DNA of 50,722 nt, taken from an uncultured Eubacteriales bacterium (GTDB taxonomy: Bacteria > Bacillota > Clostridia > Oscillospirales > CAG-272). Of the stretch, positions 26,170-34,102 are shown piece by piece. Position 1 is the stretch's first letter. Each line of letters opens with the position of its first letter. Below the pieces are notes generated by a model. It worked only from the letters and a program-made list of their open reading frames with translations, did no database searches and was not told the origin of the DNA. The translations under genes and the position numbers were made by a program. Location: NCBI GenBank assembly GCA_958414825.1, contig CATYXQ010000010.1:1-50722 (forward strand), in the 5' to 3' direction.

Positions 26170-27326
26170 TTTTTCACTCCTTTATCCGGCGGGGACGGCA
26201 ATCCCTTTTCCGCTTTCCGCCCTGTTTTTTTCTGCGGCAAACGCTCCTCACGCGCTACCCGCATCCCCTCGCGCAAAAGCAGCTTTCCCATGGAAAAAAT
26301 AACATCCCGCGTCTTATCGTCCAGCTTGCCGAGCGACTTGATAAAATCGAACTTATCTGCGGCAATGTCGGAAAGCGTCTCAGCATTGTTTACGGTAAAG
26401 GCTTTATAAAGCGCCTCCACCAGATCGCGCCGCTGTTCGCAGTTCATTTCAGCCACCCACGCACGCAGGGCTTTTTCCACACGTCGGCTCTCAGGCGACA
26501 GTCCCTCCGCACGAAGAAATTCTCTGCCGACAAGCTGCCATGTAAACGGATCATGCTGCCAAAGCCCGCTGCCCGTGCTTTTGACCACACGATCCACTTC
26601 CCCATGTTCGAGCAAAAGCCCGACAACCGAAAACTGCGGAACAATCGTCAAAATCCGATCCCGTATAGCCGAATATCCGTCAGACTGCATAATACGCCTC
26701 GAAAAACCGGGGCCGTCGTTATTATACACGCATACGATTCGTTTCTGTACGCGGTGCGAAGCATGGGCAGCCGCGTAAATCGCAAGATTTCCACCTTTGG
26801 AATGCCCTCCGATCCGAATCGTACCGCGCAGATTCTTAGCCGCGTCCTCCAAATACCTTCGCGCATGTTCCTGTGCGGGCACCTGCTCCATAAAACCCAT
26901 ATTCAAGTCTTCTTTCCACCCGATCAACGAATCGTCGGTGCCGCGGTAGGAAACATAAAAACTGCCGTCGCCGAGCAAAATGCAAAGCGCGGCAAACTGG
27001 GTCTGTACCGTTTTATCCATTATGCTTTCAAAACGAGCAAGCCGCATATCGCCGAAACGCGGACTTTTCGCCGCGCGGCGCAAAAGTTCCGGCACTTCGT
27101 CCGGAACCAGCGCGCCCATGCTTTTAGAGCGCCGATCGGGATCCGCAAAATAGCGCCTTGCAGCCTCGCGCAGTGTAATGCTTTCCCGGCGGTTCATCCC
27201 GTCCGCGATGGACTCTAAATACGCAAAAGAAAGCTGCGTCAGGATCAAATTGTCCACTTCACAAAACGGCGAAGCGTTCAGAGAAAGATCGCCCCGCCAA
27301 TCAATATAATCAAGAATGTTGCTCAT
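26166..27326 (-). CDS. DUF2974/Mbeg1-like alpha/beta hydrolase
   Basis: A 386-aa serine hydrolase-type protein. The nucleophile elbow GGHSKGG places Ser176 as the likely nucleophile, and the preceding VSYRGTDDSLIGWKEDLNMGF segment is typical of lipase-3/Mbeg1-like folds. A later YNNDGPGF segment is also characteristic. No signal peptide is present. A Lys/Arg-rich C-terminus ends the protein. I chose the ATG at 27326, preceded by GGAGGG, rather than the longer frame to 27497, which lies inside queH. It overlaps queH by 17 nt. The substrate is unknown; lipid or ester hydrolysis is inferred. Confidence 0.88.
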   Translation of the reverse strand: MSNILDYIDWRGDLSLNASPFCEVDNLILTQLSFAYLESIADGMNRRESITLREAARRYFADPDRRSKSMGALVPDEVPELLRRAAKSPRFGDMRLARFESIMDKTVQTQFAALCILLGDGSFYVSYRGTDDSLIGWKEDLNMGFMEQVPAQEHARRYLEDAAKNLRGTIRIGGHSKGGNLAIYAAAHASHRVQKRIVCVYNNDGPGFSRRIMQSDGYSAIRDRILTIVPQFSVVGLLLEHGEVDRVVKSTGSGLWQHDPFTWQLVGREFLRAEGLSPESRRVEKALRAWVAEMNCEQRRDLVEALYKAFTVNNAETLSDIAADKFDFIKSLGKLDDKTRDVIFSMGKLLLREGMRVAREERLPQKKTGRKAEKGLPSPPDKGVKK

Positions 27327-27945
27327 GCGCCCTCCGCTCTGCCGCTTCTTTGGAATAGATACAGCCGCAGTAATTCTGTCGGTACAAACCATACTCTTTT
27401 GAAAGTTCAATCGAACGCTGATAGCCGCCTTTTTTTTTGAAATCCGAAAATAAATAGCGCACGCCGTACCGCTCTGCCAACTCTCGGCCGATTTCATTCA
27501 GCGCTTCGGCGTTTTTATAAGGACTGATCGAGAGTGTTGTGCAAAAATAATCAAAACTTTGCTCCGCTGCAAAACGCGCGGTTTCTTCCAGCCTCAGCCG
27601 GTAGCATTTTTTACACCGCGCCCCGCCCTCCGGCTCCGCTTCCACCCCCCGCGCCATCTCCCAAAAGGACTCGCCGGCATATTCTTCAACGACCAATTGT
27701 ACATTGCGCGCAAAAGGCGCGCTTTTTACAAGCCGTGCAAGCTCATTGGCACGATATGTATACTCGCTTTCAGGCGAAATGTTGGGATTATAAAAAAGCA
27801 GCGTAATTTCAAAATACGCCGCCAGATACTCCAGCGTATAGCTGGAACATGGTGCGCAGCAGGCATGGAGTAAAAGTCGCGGACGTGCGCCGGACTTTTT
27901 GAGTATTTCAAGCGTTTTATCCAGTTCCCGCGCATAATTTTGCAT
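27310..27945 (-). CDS. queH: Epoxyqueuosine reductase QueH
   Basis: The DUF208-family alternative to QueG; it reduces epoxyqueuosine to queuosine in tRNA anticodons. The 211-aa protein has the adjacent cysteine motif HACCAPCSSY (Cys29, Cys30, Cys33), FYNPNISPESEY, RCKKCYRLRLEETA, FCTTLSISPYKN and the C-terminal YRQNYCGC. Together these bind the Fe-S cluster and extra metal in the family. The ATG at 27945 has GGGGGATT upstream; an ATG 13 codons earlier lacks a ribosome binding site. It is first in a queH-DUF2974-DUF523 operon. No other queuosine biosynthesis genes and no preQ1 riboswitch are nearby. Confidence 0.94.
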   Translation of the reverse strand: MQNYARELDKTLEILKKSGARPRLLLHACCAPCSSYTLEYLAAYFEITLLFYNPNISPESEYTYRANELARLVKSAPFARNVQLVVEEYAGESFWEMARGVEAEPEGGARCKKCYRLRLEETARFAAEQSFDYFCTTLSISPYKNAEALNEIGRELAERYGVRYLFSDFKKKGGYQRSIELSKEYGLYRQNYCGCIYSKEAAERRAHEQHS

Positions 27946-28004
27946 TTTCCAATCCCCCTTTCCCCTTTGACGTACTTTTTCCACACAAGCTTTCCATTGT
28001 TTTT

Positions 28005-28033
28005 ATTATAACCTTTGACCGGTCAAATAGCAA
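28005..28033 (-). promoter_or_regulatory. Promoter of the queH operon with palindromic operator
   Basis: On the minus strand TTGCTA (28028-28033), a 17-nt spacer and TATAAT (28005-28010). The spacer contains the perfect palindrome TTTGACCGGTCAAA at 28014-28027, placed exactly where a dimeric repressor such as a TetR-type protein would block RNA polymerase. No matching regulator gene is in the window. Confidence 0.75.
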
Positions 28034-28139
28034 TAAAAATTTTAAAAAGCGCTTGCCCGGCAAACAAACGGATTTTCAGAACGAAGTTTCAGACAAAGCA
28101 TAAACCCAATGGAAAGCGCAAAAAATCTCAAAATACGCA

Positions 28140-28168
28140 TTTACTTTTGACAAAGCACGTGCTACAAT
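28140..28168 (+). promoter_or_regulatory. Putative promoter of the YbaK-like gene
   Basis: TTTACT (28140-28145), a 17-nt spacer and TACAAT (28163-28168), 30 nt before the start codon. A TTGACA at 28147-28152 lies too close to TACAAT (10 nt) to serve it. Confidence 0.5.
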
Positions 28169-28198
28169 CTATTCACATGTAAGCCAAGGAGAAAAATC

Positions 28199-28672
28199 AT
28201 GTCTATAGAAAAAGTCAAAAATTATCTCAGCAAGTTCGGCGCAGACGACAGGATACAAGAATTCAGCGTTTCAAGCGCGACGGTTCCGCAAGCTGCCGCT
28301 GCGCTCGGCTGCAGCGCGGCGCGAATCGCAAAGACCCTATCTTTTTCTTCACCGAACGGCGCGCTTCTGATTGTAACGGCAGGCGATGTAAAAATCGACA
28401 ACCGCAAATTCAAGGATACATTCCATGTAAAAGCGACCATGCTTGCGCCAAGCGAAGTAGAAGCTGAAATCGGCCATGCGATCGGCGGAGTCTGTCCTTT
28501 TGCCGTTCATCAAGGCGTTCGGATTTATCTTGATATGTCCCTCCGCCGCTTTGAAACCGTCTTTCCGGCCTGCGGCTCCTCAAACAGCGCAATTGAACTG
28601 ACCATACCTGAGCTTGAGCGTTTTTCCGGCTCTTCCGACTGGGTAGACGTATGCAAAGCGCGTGAAGGCTGA
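28199..28672 (+). CDS. YbaK/EbsC-family aminoacyl-tRNA deacylase
   Basis: A 157-aa free-standing editing-domain protein of the YbaK/ProX type. Family members hydrolyse mischarged Cys-tRNA-Pro or Ala-tRNA-Pro. Matching elements are the N-terminal VKNYLSKFGADDRIQEF, AARIAKTLSF with the conserved lysine, the KIDNRKFKDTF helix, and the GGVCPFAVHQGVRIYLDMSL loop. The ATG follows AAGGAG. It is transcribed alone. A ProRS with its own insertion editing domain is encoded 2 kb away, so this protein probably covers the Cys error that ProRS does not clear (established for E. coli YbaK; inferred here). Confidence 0.9.
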   Translation: MSIEKVKNYLSKFGADDRIQEFSVSSATVPQAAAALGCSAARIAKTLSFSSPNGALLIVTAGDVKIDNRKFKDTFHVKATMLAPSEVEAEIGHAIGGVCPFAVHQGVRIYLDMSLRRFETVFPACGSSNSAIELTIPELERFSGSSDWVDVCKAREG

Positions 28673-28719
28673 GCGCCGAATATTTTTTCCCGGCCAAAAT
28701 CAAATTCCGCAAGACAGAA

Positions 28720-28745
28720 AAGCGACGCGGTCTCCCGCGTCGCTT
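28720..28745 (-). terminator. Terminator of the tcdA-HAD unit
   Basis: A perfect 11-bp stem AAGCGACGCGG / CCGCGTCGCTT with a 4-nt loop. On the minus strand it is followed by TTTCTGTC, a modest U-tract; on plus none is present. It probably ends the minus-strand unit and may also act on the convergent YbaK-like transcript. Confidence 0.7.
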
Positions 28746-28822
28746 CAATACAAAACGCTTATAAAATTTTTCGGTAAAATAAAGTCGCGCGTACCGTTTG
28801 CAAAAAATACGAAATATATTTC

Positions 28823-29476
28823 CTATACCAAAAAAACAGCGTCCCCAAGTGCGCTCAGCAGCGCGGGCAACTCAGACAAGCCTTTCACCGCAAGTCCCGC
28901 CCGTTCCGGCCTGCCGTACCCGTAAGCCGCATGAATAAAAGAAATTCCGGCGCTTGCCGCCGCCAGAGCATCTCCGTTTGTGTCGCCCACATAAACGGCG
29001 TTCGTCAATCCGTGCCGCGCAACAATGCGGCGGATATTTTCCGCCTTGGAACAACCGGTCATGCCGGGGCAGAGAAAATCCGCAAAATAGCGGTCAAAGC
29101 CGTAATACTCCAAGAATATTTCAATATATCCGGCCTGGCAATTGCTGACGATATAAAGCGCATATTCATCCTGCAAACGGCGAAGCGCGTCCTCAGTGCC
29201 TGGAAAAAGGGGCGCGCCATGCGCTCGAAGCGTTTCATGCTCATAGACAATACAGCGTTCAATCATCTCATCAACGCGCGTGTCGGACAGATTGCGCGGA
29301 AGCATCATACGGCCGATGTCATGCAGCAAATTTCCCATAAAGCGCATCATATCTTCGCCGCTGATCTGCAATTTAAAATCCGGCAAAGTTCGCAGCGCGC
29401 GATTCCACGACGCTGTCACAACGTGCGCGCTGTGCCAAAGCGTACCGTCAAGATCAAATAAAATGCCTTTTTTCAC
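28823..29476 (-). CDS. HAD-superfamily phosphatase (phosphoglycolate phosphatase-like)
   Basis: A 217-aa HAD subfamily IA hydrolase. Motif I is FDLDGTLW with nucleophile Asp8 and acid/base Asp10. Motif II is YIVSNCQAGY, and motif IV is YVGDTNGDALAAASAG. The alpha-helical cap lies at about residues 15-85. The substrate is not predictable; Gph- or PpaX-like phosphatases are the nearest type. The start is GTG at 29476, overlapping the tcdA stop as GTGA, so it is translationally coupled. Confidence 0.88.
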   Translation of the reverse strand: MKKGILFDLDGTLWHSAHVVTASWNRALRTLPDFKLQISGEDMMRFMGNLLHDIGRMMLPRNLSDTRVDEMIERCIVYEHETLRAHGAPLFPGTEDALRRLQDEYALYIVSNCQAGYIEIFLEYYGFDRYFADFLCPGMTGCSKAENIRRIVARHGLTNAVYVGDTNGDALAAASAGISFIHAAYGYGRPERAGLAVKGLSELPALLSALGDAVFLV

Positions 29477-30189
29477 AGCGTCGCCCCCGCAATCTGACGA
29501 ATTACTTCACCTGCAATCACAAGGCCGCAGACGCTCGGAACAAATGAAATGCTGCCGACTGTCTTTTTACCGGGTTCAACCGCTTCGGCCTCACATATCA
29601 AAGGCCTCGGCGGCTCATCCGACCAAACGACCCTCAATTTTGAAATTCCCGCCTCGCGACAGAGCTTTCGCATAATTTTAGCCAGCGGGCAAACAGACGT
29701 CTCATAAATATCGCCGACCGAAAATCGGGTCGGATCCAGTTTGTTTCCCGCACCCATTGAAGAAATCACCGGCACGCCGCAATCTTTCGCCCGGCAAATA
29801 ATTTCAAGCTTTGCCGCCGTATCGTCCACCGCGTCGATGATATAAGTATATTTTGAAAATTCAATTCCTGCGGTATTTTGCGCTGTAAAAAAGGCTTCAA
29901 CCGCCAAAATATCGCAGGACGGCCGAATGCGAAGCAGTTCTCGGCGTGCAACCGCCGCTTTGTTTTGCCCGAGCGTATCCACCGCAGAAAAATTTTGCCG
30001 GTTCAGATTGCTCTCACAATACACATCGCCGTCCACCAAAGTCAGCGCGCCGACGCCTGCGCGAACAAGCGCCTCGGCGCAGCTTGCACCCACTCCGCCA
30101 ACGCCAAACAGCAGCACGCGCGCATTTTTCAAGTTTTCAACGCCCACGGCGCCGAGCAGCAGCCGTGTGCGCATATCCATATCCGCCAT
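29473..30189 (-). CDS. tcdA: tRNA threonylcarbamoyladenosine dehydratase
   Basis: ThiF/E1-like enzyme that cyclises t6A37 to ct6A in ANN-decoding tRNAs using ATP. The 238-aa protein has the nucleotide loop LLFGVGGVGASCAEALVRAGVG, LVDGDVYCESNLNRQ, DAVDDTAAKLEII and SMGAGNKLDPTRF, all characteristic of the TcdA/CsdL group rather than MoeB or ThiF. I chose the ATG at 30189, with GAGGAG upstream; the frame is open 12 codons further. It is first in a two-gene unit with the HAD phosphatase. Confidence 0.93.
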   Translation of the reverse strand: MADMDMRTRLLLGAVGVENLKNARVLLFGVGGVGASCAEALVRAGVGALTLVDGDVYCESNLNRQNFSAVDTLGQNKAAVARRELLRIRPSCDILAVEAFFTAQNTAGIEFSKYTYIIDAVDDTAAKLEIICRAKDCGVPVISSMGAGNKLDPTRFSVGDIYETSVCPLAKIMRKLCREAGISKLRVVWSDEPPRPLICEAEAVEPGKKTVGSISFVPSVCGLVIAGEVIRQIAGATL

Positions 30190-30249
30190 GTTGATCTCCT
30201 CTGCGATCCGTCTTTGAGAATGCATACCGTATTCTCTTGCTTATCCCTT

Positions 30250-30278
30250 ATTCTAACACAACATGCCTGCAAAGTAAA
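30250..30278 (-). promoter_or_regulatory. Putative promoter of tcdA
   Basis: On the minus strand TTTACT (30273-30278), a 17-nt spacer and TAGAAT (30250-30255), 60 nt upstream of the tcdA start. Confidence 0.5.
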
Positions 30279-30330
30279 CAAACTTCTGCGTATCTTGAAA
30301 ACTTTATATTTTTTCAGTCTGAAAAAGCAC

Positions 30331-30359
30331 TTGACAAAGCGCCGGACATATGATAGCAT
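30331..30359 (+). promoter_or_regulatory. Promoter of the T-box-proS transcript
   Basis: A perfect TTGACA (30331-30336), a 17-nt spacer and TAGCAT (30354-30359). The -10 is preceded by TGA, giving an extended -10 (TGATAGCAT). Transcription would start near 30366, just before T-box stem I. Confidence 0.65.
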
Positions 30360-30365
30360 AAAAAC

Positions 30366-30580
30366 AGCGTTGATGGGAACAGTAGGCATTTTGATTTCTT
30401 CAGAGAGGAGCCGGACGGTGCAAGGCTTCGATTGAAAAGCGCCGAACCCGTCCCGGAGCATCGCGGCGATGAACCGCGCGGTAGCCGACCGTTACAACGG
30501 CATAGAGTGCGGAGTTTTGATTCCGAATTCGGGTGGTAACACGGAAATTTTTCGTCCCGGCTTTACAGCCGGGACTTTTT
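30366..30580 (+). promoter_or_regulatory. T-box riboswitch upstream of proS
   Basis: A canonical T-box leader of about 215 nt. Stem I shows the AGTA element (30381-30384) and the distal AGAGAGG...GGTGCAAGGC loop elements. The specifier region reads GAACCCG, giving the Pro codon CCC at 30447-30449. The T-box core GGGTGGTAACACGG is at 30531-30544, where the variable base T in TGGT would pair with the discriminator A of tRNA-Pro. The intrinsic terminator follows: GTCCCGGC (30554-30561) pairs with GCCGGGAC (30568-30575), then TTTTT. Uncharged tRNA-Pro should stabilise the antiterminator and raise proS expression. Confidence 0.93.
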
Positions 30581-30595
30581 ATTTTGGAGGTATAC

Positions 30596-32338
30596 ATGAA
30601 ACTGAATCAACTTGTCGGCGACCGTTTCAAAGAACGTCCCGCCGGCGCTGTTATTGACAGCCATGCGCTGATGCTTCGCGGCGGCTACATGAAATTTGTA
30701 GCGAGCGGAATTTTCTCTCAATTTCCGCCGCTTCTTCGGACATGCAAGAAGATCGAAGCCATTATTCGCGAGGAAATGAACGCCGTTGACGGTCAGGAAG
30801 TGCTCTTCCCTGTAACCATGCCCGCCGCTCTCTGGGAGGAATCGGGCAGATACAATTCTATCGCTTCCGAACTGCTGCGCTTCAAAGACCGCAACGATGT
30901 TCCGATGGTGCTCGGCATGACGCATGAGGAAGCCGCAGTGCATCTTGTGCGCGAATACGGCGCAAGCTACTCCAAATATCCGTTTATGATCTACCAGATT
31001 CAAACCAAGTTCCGCGACGAAGCGCGCCCGCGCGCGGGCATGATCCGCGTGCGCGAATTTACCATGAAAGACGCATATTCTTTCCACACCTCAATGGCGG
31101 ATCTGGAAGCCTATTATGCCCGCTGCCACCGCGCCTACGAGCGTATTTTTGAACGCGCGGGCGTTCCCGAAGTTGTTTCGGTGCTCTCGGACTCCGGCAT
31201 GATGGGCGGCAGCATTTCGCATGAATTCATGCTGCTGACGCCGATCGGCGAAGATACCATCGTCACCTGCTCCGCCTGCGGCTACAGCGCCAACATGGAA
31301 GCCGCTCCATGCATTACAGAACCCGCCAAAGAAGAACCTTTGGACGAACTGAAGCTTGTCCACACACCGGGCGCGCACACCATCGAAGCGCTCTGCGAAT
31401 TTCTTTCGATCTCGCCGCGCAAAACTGCAAAAGCAGTTGTATACCAGGAAAATCAGACCGATGAATACATCATCGTGTTCACGCGCGGAGACCTCGACGT
31501 AAACGAAACCAAGCTCCGCAACTGCCTCGGTAAAGAGATTCATCCCGCCGTCATTACCGAAGAATCAGGTATCGTTGCCGGCTTTATCGGCGCGGTTAAC
31601 TTCACCAAAAAGGCAAAAATACTGTTTGACAGTTCCTTAAAGGGCGTCAAGAATCTCGTCTGCGGAGGAAACCGCGTCGATTATCATTACACCGGCTTCA
31701 ACGCGGAACGCGATCTCGGCGAAATCGAATATCACGATTTGTCCAAAGCCTATGTCGGCGGCATCTGCCCGCACTGCGGCAAGAATGCGCTTGACGTAAG
31801 CAACGGAATCGAGGTCGGCAACATTTTCCAACTCGGCACAAAATACACGGCCAGCATGGGAATGACATATTTAGACGAAAACGGCGAAAGCAAAAATCCC
31901 ATTATGGGTTGCTATGGCATCGGTATCGGACGGCTTGCCGCATCGGTATGCGAGGCGCATCATGACGACTACGGACCGATCTGGCCGATTTCCATCGCCC
32001 CCTGGCAGGTTCACCTCTGCTGTGTACGCGCCGACGATGCGGACTGTCACGCATTTGCGGACAGGCTGTACAATGACCTGCAAAATGCCGGCGTCGAAGT
32101 CATTTACGATGACCGCGATGTTCGCGCTGGCGTAATGTTCTCGGACGCTGATCTGCTCGGAACGCCGGTGCGTGTGATTGTCAGTCCCCGCAACATGAGC
32201 GAGGGCATTGTTGAAATTTCGACCCGAGACAAAACGATTCAACTGAAAACACCGCTCGACAACGCCGCCGCAAAAATACAGGAGATCATTCGTATTCTGT
32301 ATGCCGCCATTAACGAAAAGGTGCGCGAGCGGCAATAA
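30596..32338 (+). CDS. proS: Proline-tRNA ligase
   Basis: Class II aminoacyl-tRNA synthetase of the bacterial type, 580 aa. The N-terminal catalytic core has FRDEARPRAGMIRVREFTMKDAYSF (motif 2, residues about 139-163). GGSISHEF is at about 204-211. The editing insertion domain (INS) lies between about 240 and 390. Motif 3 is GCYGIGIGRLAA, followed by the anticodon-binding domain to the C-terminus. I chose the ATG at 30596, with GGAGG upstream, directly after the T-box terminator; the open frame from 30533 lies in the riboswitch. A 15-bp terminator follows at 32385. Confidence 0.97.
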   Translation: MKLNQLVGDRFKERPAGAVIDSHALMLRGGYMKFVASGIFSQFPPLLRTCKKIEAIIREEMNAVDGQEVLFPVTMPAALWEESGRYNSIASELLRFKDRNDVPMVLGMTHEEAAVHLVREYGASYSKYPFMIYQIQTKFRDEARPRAGMIRVREFTMKDAYSFHTSMADLEAYYARCHRAYERIFERAGVPEVVSVLSDSGMMGGSISHEFMLLTPIGEDTIVTCSACGYSANMEAAPCITEPAKEEPLDELKLVHTPGAHTIEALCEFLSISPRKTAKAVVYQENQTDEYIIVFTRGDLDVNETKLRNCLGKEIHPAVITEESGIVAGFIGAVNFTKKAKILFDSSLKGVKNLVCGGNRVDYHYTGFNAERDLGEIEYHDLSKAYVGGICPHCGKNALDVSNGIEVGNIFQLGTKYTASMGMTYLDENGESKNPIMGCYGIGIGRLAASVCEAHHDDYGPIWPISIAPWQVHLCCVRADDADCHAFADRLYNDLQNAGVEVIYDDRDVRAGVMFSDADLLGTPVRVIVSPRNMSEGIVEISTRDKTIQLKTPLDNAAAKIQEIIRILYAAINEKVRERQ

Positions 32339-32384
32339 CCCGGATCAGTACGCATATTTCCGTTTACTTTTATCAGCAGACATA

Positions 32385-32432
32385 AAACCGTCTTTCGCAA
32401 AAGCACTGGCCTATGCGAAAGACGGTTTCTTT
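32385..32432. terminator. Bidirectional terminator between proS and ridA
   Basis: A perfect 15-bp stem AAACCGTCTTTCGCA (32385-32399) / TGCGAAAGACGGTTT (32414-32428), followed by CTTTTAT on plus and preceded by CATAAA on plus (U-rich on minus). It separates the convergent proS and transporter-ridA units. Confidence 0.9.
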
Positions 32433-32537
32433 TATCCATATCTAAGATTTTTTGTATTCCGCAAAAAATCAAACTGAATTTTCCGCAAAGCGACATGCAC
32501 AATTTTAACACGGAGGTTCCGGTTCCCGGCGCTTTGG

Positions 32538-32915
32538 TTACGCTAAATACGCGACCGCCTCAATTTCACAACACGCACCTTTTGGCAACGAACGAACGGC
32601 GACGCAGCTTCTTGCCGGCGGATGATTTGGAAAATACTTTGCATACACCGCATTAAATACGGCAAAATCAGACATATTCACCAGATAACAGGTTGTTTTC
32701 ACGACCTGTTCATAACCTGCACCCGCCGCTTCCAGGATTGAACCGATATTGAGAAGCGCCTGCTCGGCTTCTACCTCAATACCGCCCCTCACCAGCTGAC
32801 CATCGGCCGGACAAAACCCGCACTGTCCGGAAGTAAAAAGAAAATTTCCGCATACAACGCCCTGCGCATACGGTCCCACTGCTTCAGGCGCGTTGTTGGT
32901 TTGAATCTCTCTCAT
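32538..32915 (-). CDS. RidA family enamine/imine deaminase
   Basis: A 125-aa YjgF/YER057c/UK114-family protein. RidA hydrolyses reactive 2-aminoacrylate and other enamines formed by PLP enzymes, protecting metabolism. The N-terminal APEAVGPYAQG segment, FTSGQCGF, and PPARSCVAVRSLPKGACCEIEAVA with the substrate-binding Arg and Glu are present. The ATG follows AAAGGAG and lies within the last 32 nt of the upstream EamA transporter gene, so the two are translationally coupled. Confidence 0.92.
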   Translation of the reverse strand: MREIQTNNAPEAVGPYAQGVVCGNFLFTSGQCGFCPADGQLVRGGIEVEAEQALLNIGSILEAAGAGYEQVVKTTCYLVNMSDFAVFNAVYAKYFPNHPPARSCVAVRSLPKGACCEIEAVAYLA

Positions 32916-33801
32916 TGGACTTGTCTCCTTTCCATATTTTAACCTGCGATAAAATAATACCGCAGAAAATCAGCGCGCAGCCCATATAACCGCGCCATCC
33001 CATATACTCATGGAGCAGCAGCCAGCCGCCGATTGCCGCAAACACCGATTCTGTACAGAGAATAATCGAAGCCAAAGCAGGTTCCGTGCCGCGCTGCCCG
33101 ATGACCTGACAGGTGTACGCTACGCCGACCGACATGATACCGCAATACAAAACCGGGATTTTGGCTTCGATCACCGCTTCCATTGTAATTTCCTCAGTAA
33201 ACAGTGCGCAGACTACGCAGAGCAGACCGCATACAAGAAACTGCACCATGGAAAATTTCAGCGGACTGACTTTTGCAGCATAGCGGTCAATCACTACAAT
33301 ATGCGCCGTCCAGAAAAACGAACCGATGACCAACACCAAATCTCCGACACCGGCCGGTTCTATACCGTTTGCAAAGCTGACAAAATAAAGCCCAATCACA
33401 GCGACTACGGCGCCGATCCACGCCTCGGGCCGAATCTTTTGATGCATAAACAAACCGCACAGCGGGACAAATACCATATATAAACCGGTAATAAAGCCCG
33501 CTTTGCCCGCGCTGTCGGTTAAAAGAATGCCGTACTGCTGAAGAGAAGAGGCGGCAAATAAAATGACGCCGCAAAGCGCGCCAAGCCAAACCGTTTTTTT
33601 GAACTTTTCACCGCGCATTTTTTCCCGTTCAAAGATCAAAATCACCGGGATCAGCGACAAAACGCCAAGGAAGAAACGAATGCCGTTAAACCAAAACGCA
33701 CCGAGAGAATCTCCGCCGATATTTTGAAAAGCAAAAGCAAATCCCCAAATCAAAGCGGTCAAAAACAAAGTTCCGATATATTTAGGACTGTTTTTTTTCA
33801 T
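32884..33801 (-). CDS. EamA-family (DMT superfamily) transporter
   Basis: A 305-aa membrane protein with about ten hydrophobic helices in two EamA repeats: GTLFLTALIWGFAFAFQNIGG at the start, and GVGDLVLVIGSFFWTAHIVVIDR opening the second repeat. CTESVFAAIGGWLLLHE matches the conserved helix-9 motif of the family. The substrate is unknown. It is a different subtype from the EamA protein at 19977. The start could be 33801, with GGTG 8 nt upstream, or 33813. It overlaps ridA, hinting at export or import of an amine-related metabolite, which is only an inference. Confidence 0.9.
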   Translation of the reverse strand: MKKNSPKYIGTLFLTALIWGFAFAFQNIGGDSLGAFWFNGIRFFLGVLSLIPVILIFEREKMRGEKFKKTVWLGALCGVILFAASSLQQYGILLTDSAGKAGFITGLYMVFVPLCGLFMHQKIRPEAWIGAVVAVIGLYFVSFANGIEPAGVGDLVLVIGSFFWTAHIVVIDRYAAKVSPLKFSMVQFLVCGLLCVVCALFTEEITMEAVIEAKIPVLYCGIMSVGVAYTCQVIGQRGTEPALASIILCTESVFAAIGGWLLLHEYMGWRGYMGCALIFCGIILSQVKIWKGDKSNERDSNQQRA

Positions 33802-33833
33802 ATTTTTCACCATTTTTAAACGAAATATATCCT

Positions 33834-33862
33834 ATTTTATCCTATTCGCGCCGCTTTGTCAA
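33834..33862 (-). promoter_or_regulatory. Promoter of the EamA-ridA unit
   Basis: On the minus strand a perfect TTGACA (33857-33862), a 17-nt spacer and TAAAAT (33834-33839), 32 nt upstream of the start. Confidence 0.75.
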
Positions 33863-33961
33863 TTGACCGTCCGCACTTTTGTAGGCCGCTACAGCCGCCC
33901 TGCCGACATCCCTAAAATTTTTGGGCAGTTTTATTAGGGTAAAAACCGTATTATTTAAAAA

Positions 33962-34102
33962 TCATGATTCGGCCGCCTCAGAACAAGCTTTCATCGCGTC
34001 TTTCGGCGCTTTGCCGCAGCGCGCTTATGCATCCGCGAAATCATTCCGCCGGTAGATTGAGTTCAGTACGTTTGCACCGGTATTCCGCATCCATTCCACG
34101 CT
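33962..34102 (-). pseudogene. Possible decayed gene fragment in the 33863-34348 gap
   Basis: This 485-bp gap has no convincing intact gene. On the minus strand 47 codons with one internal TAA read, in part, ANVLNSIYRRNDFADA then stop then GKAPKDAMKACSEAAES. That resembles the C-terminal tail of a bacterial substrate-binding protein in character. Further right, another minus-strand segment reads AYNYRNDFAAIL before a stop, sharing YRNDFA. This may be a relic of duplicated sequence or chance. The plus-strand 96-codon frame across it has no protein-like features. Confidence 0.25.

Noticed and set aside
27946..28004. A preQ1 riboswitch in front of queH
   Set aside because: The leader is about 50 nt and shows neither the preQ1-I stem nor its A-rich tail.
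30349..30354. TATGAT as the -10 for the proS T-box promoter
   Set aside because: Only 12 nt from the TTGACA; the extended TAGCAT at 17 nt fits better.
30533..30595. Upstream in-frame extension of proS
   Set aside because: It lies inside the T-box core and terminator; the ATG at 30596 has a proper GGAGG.
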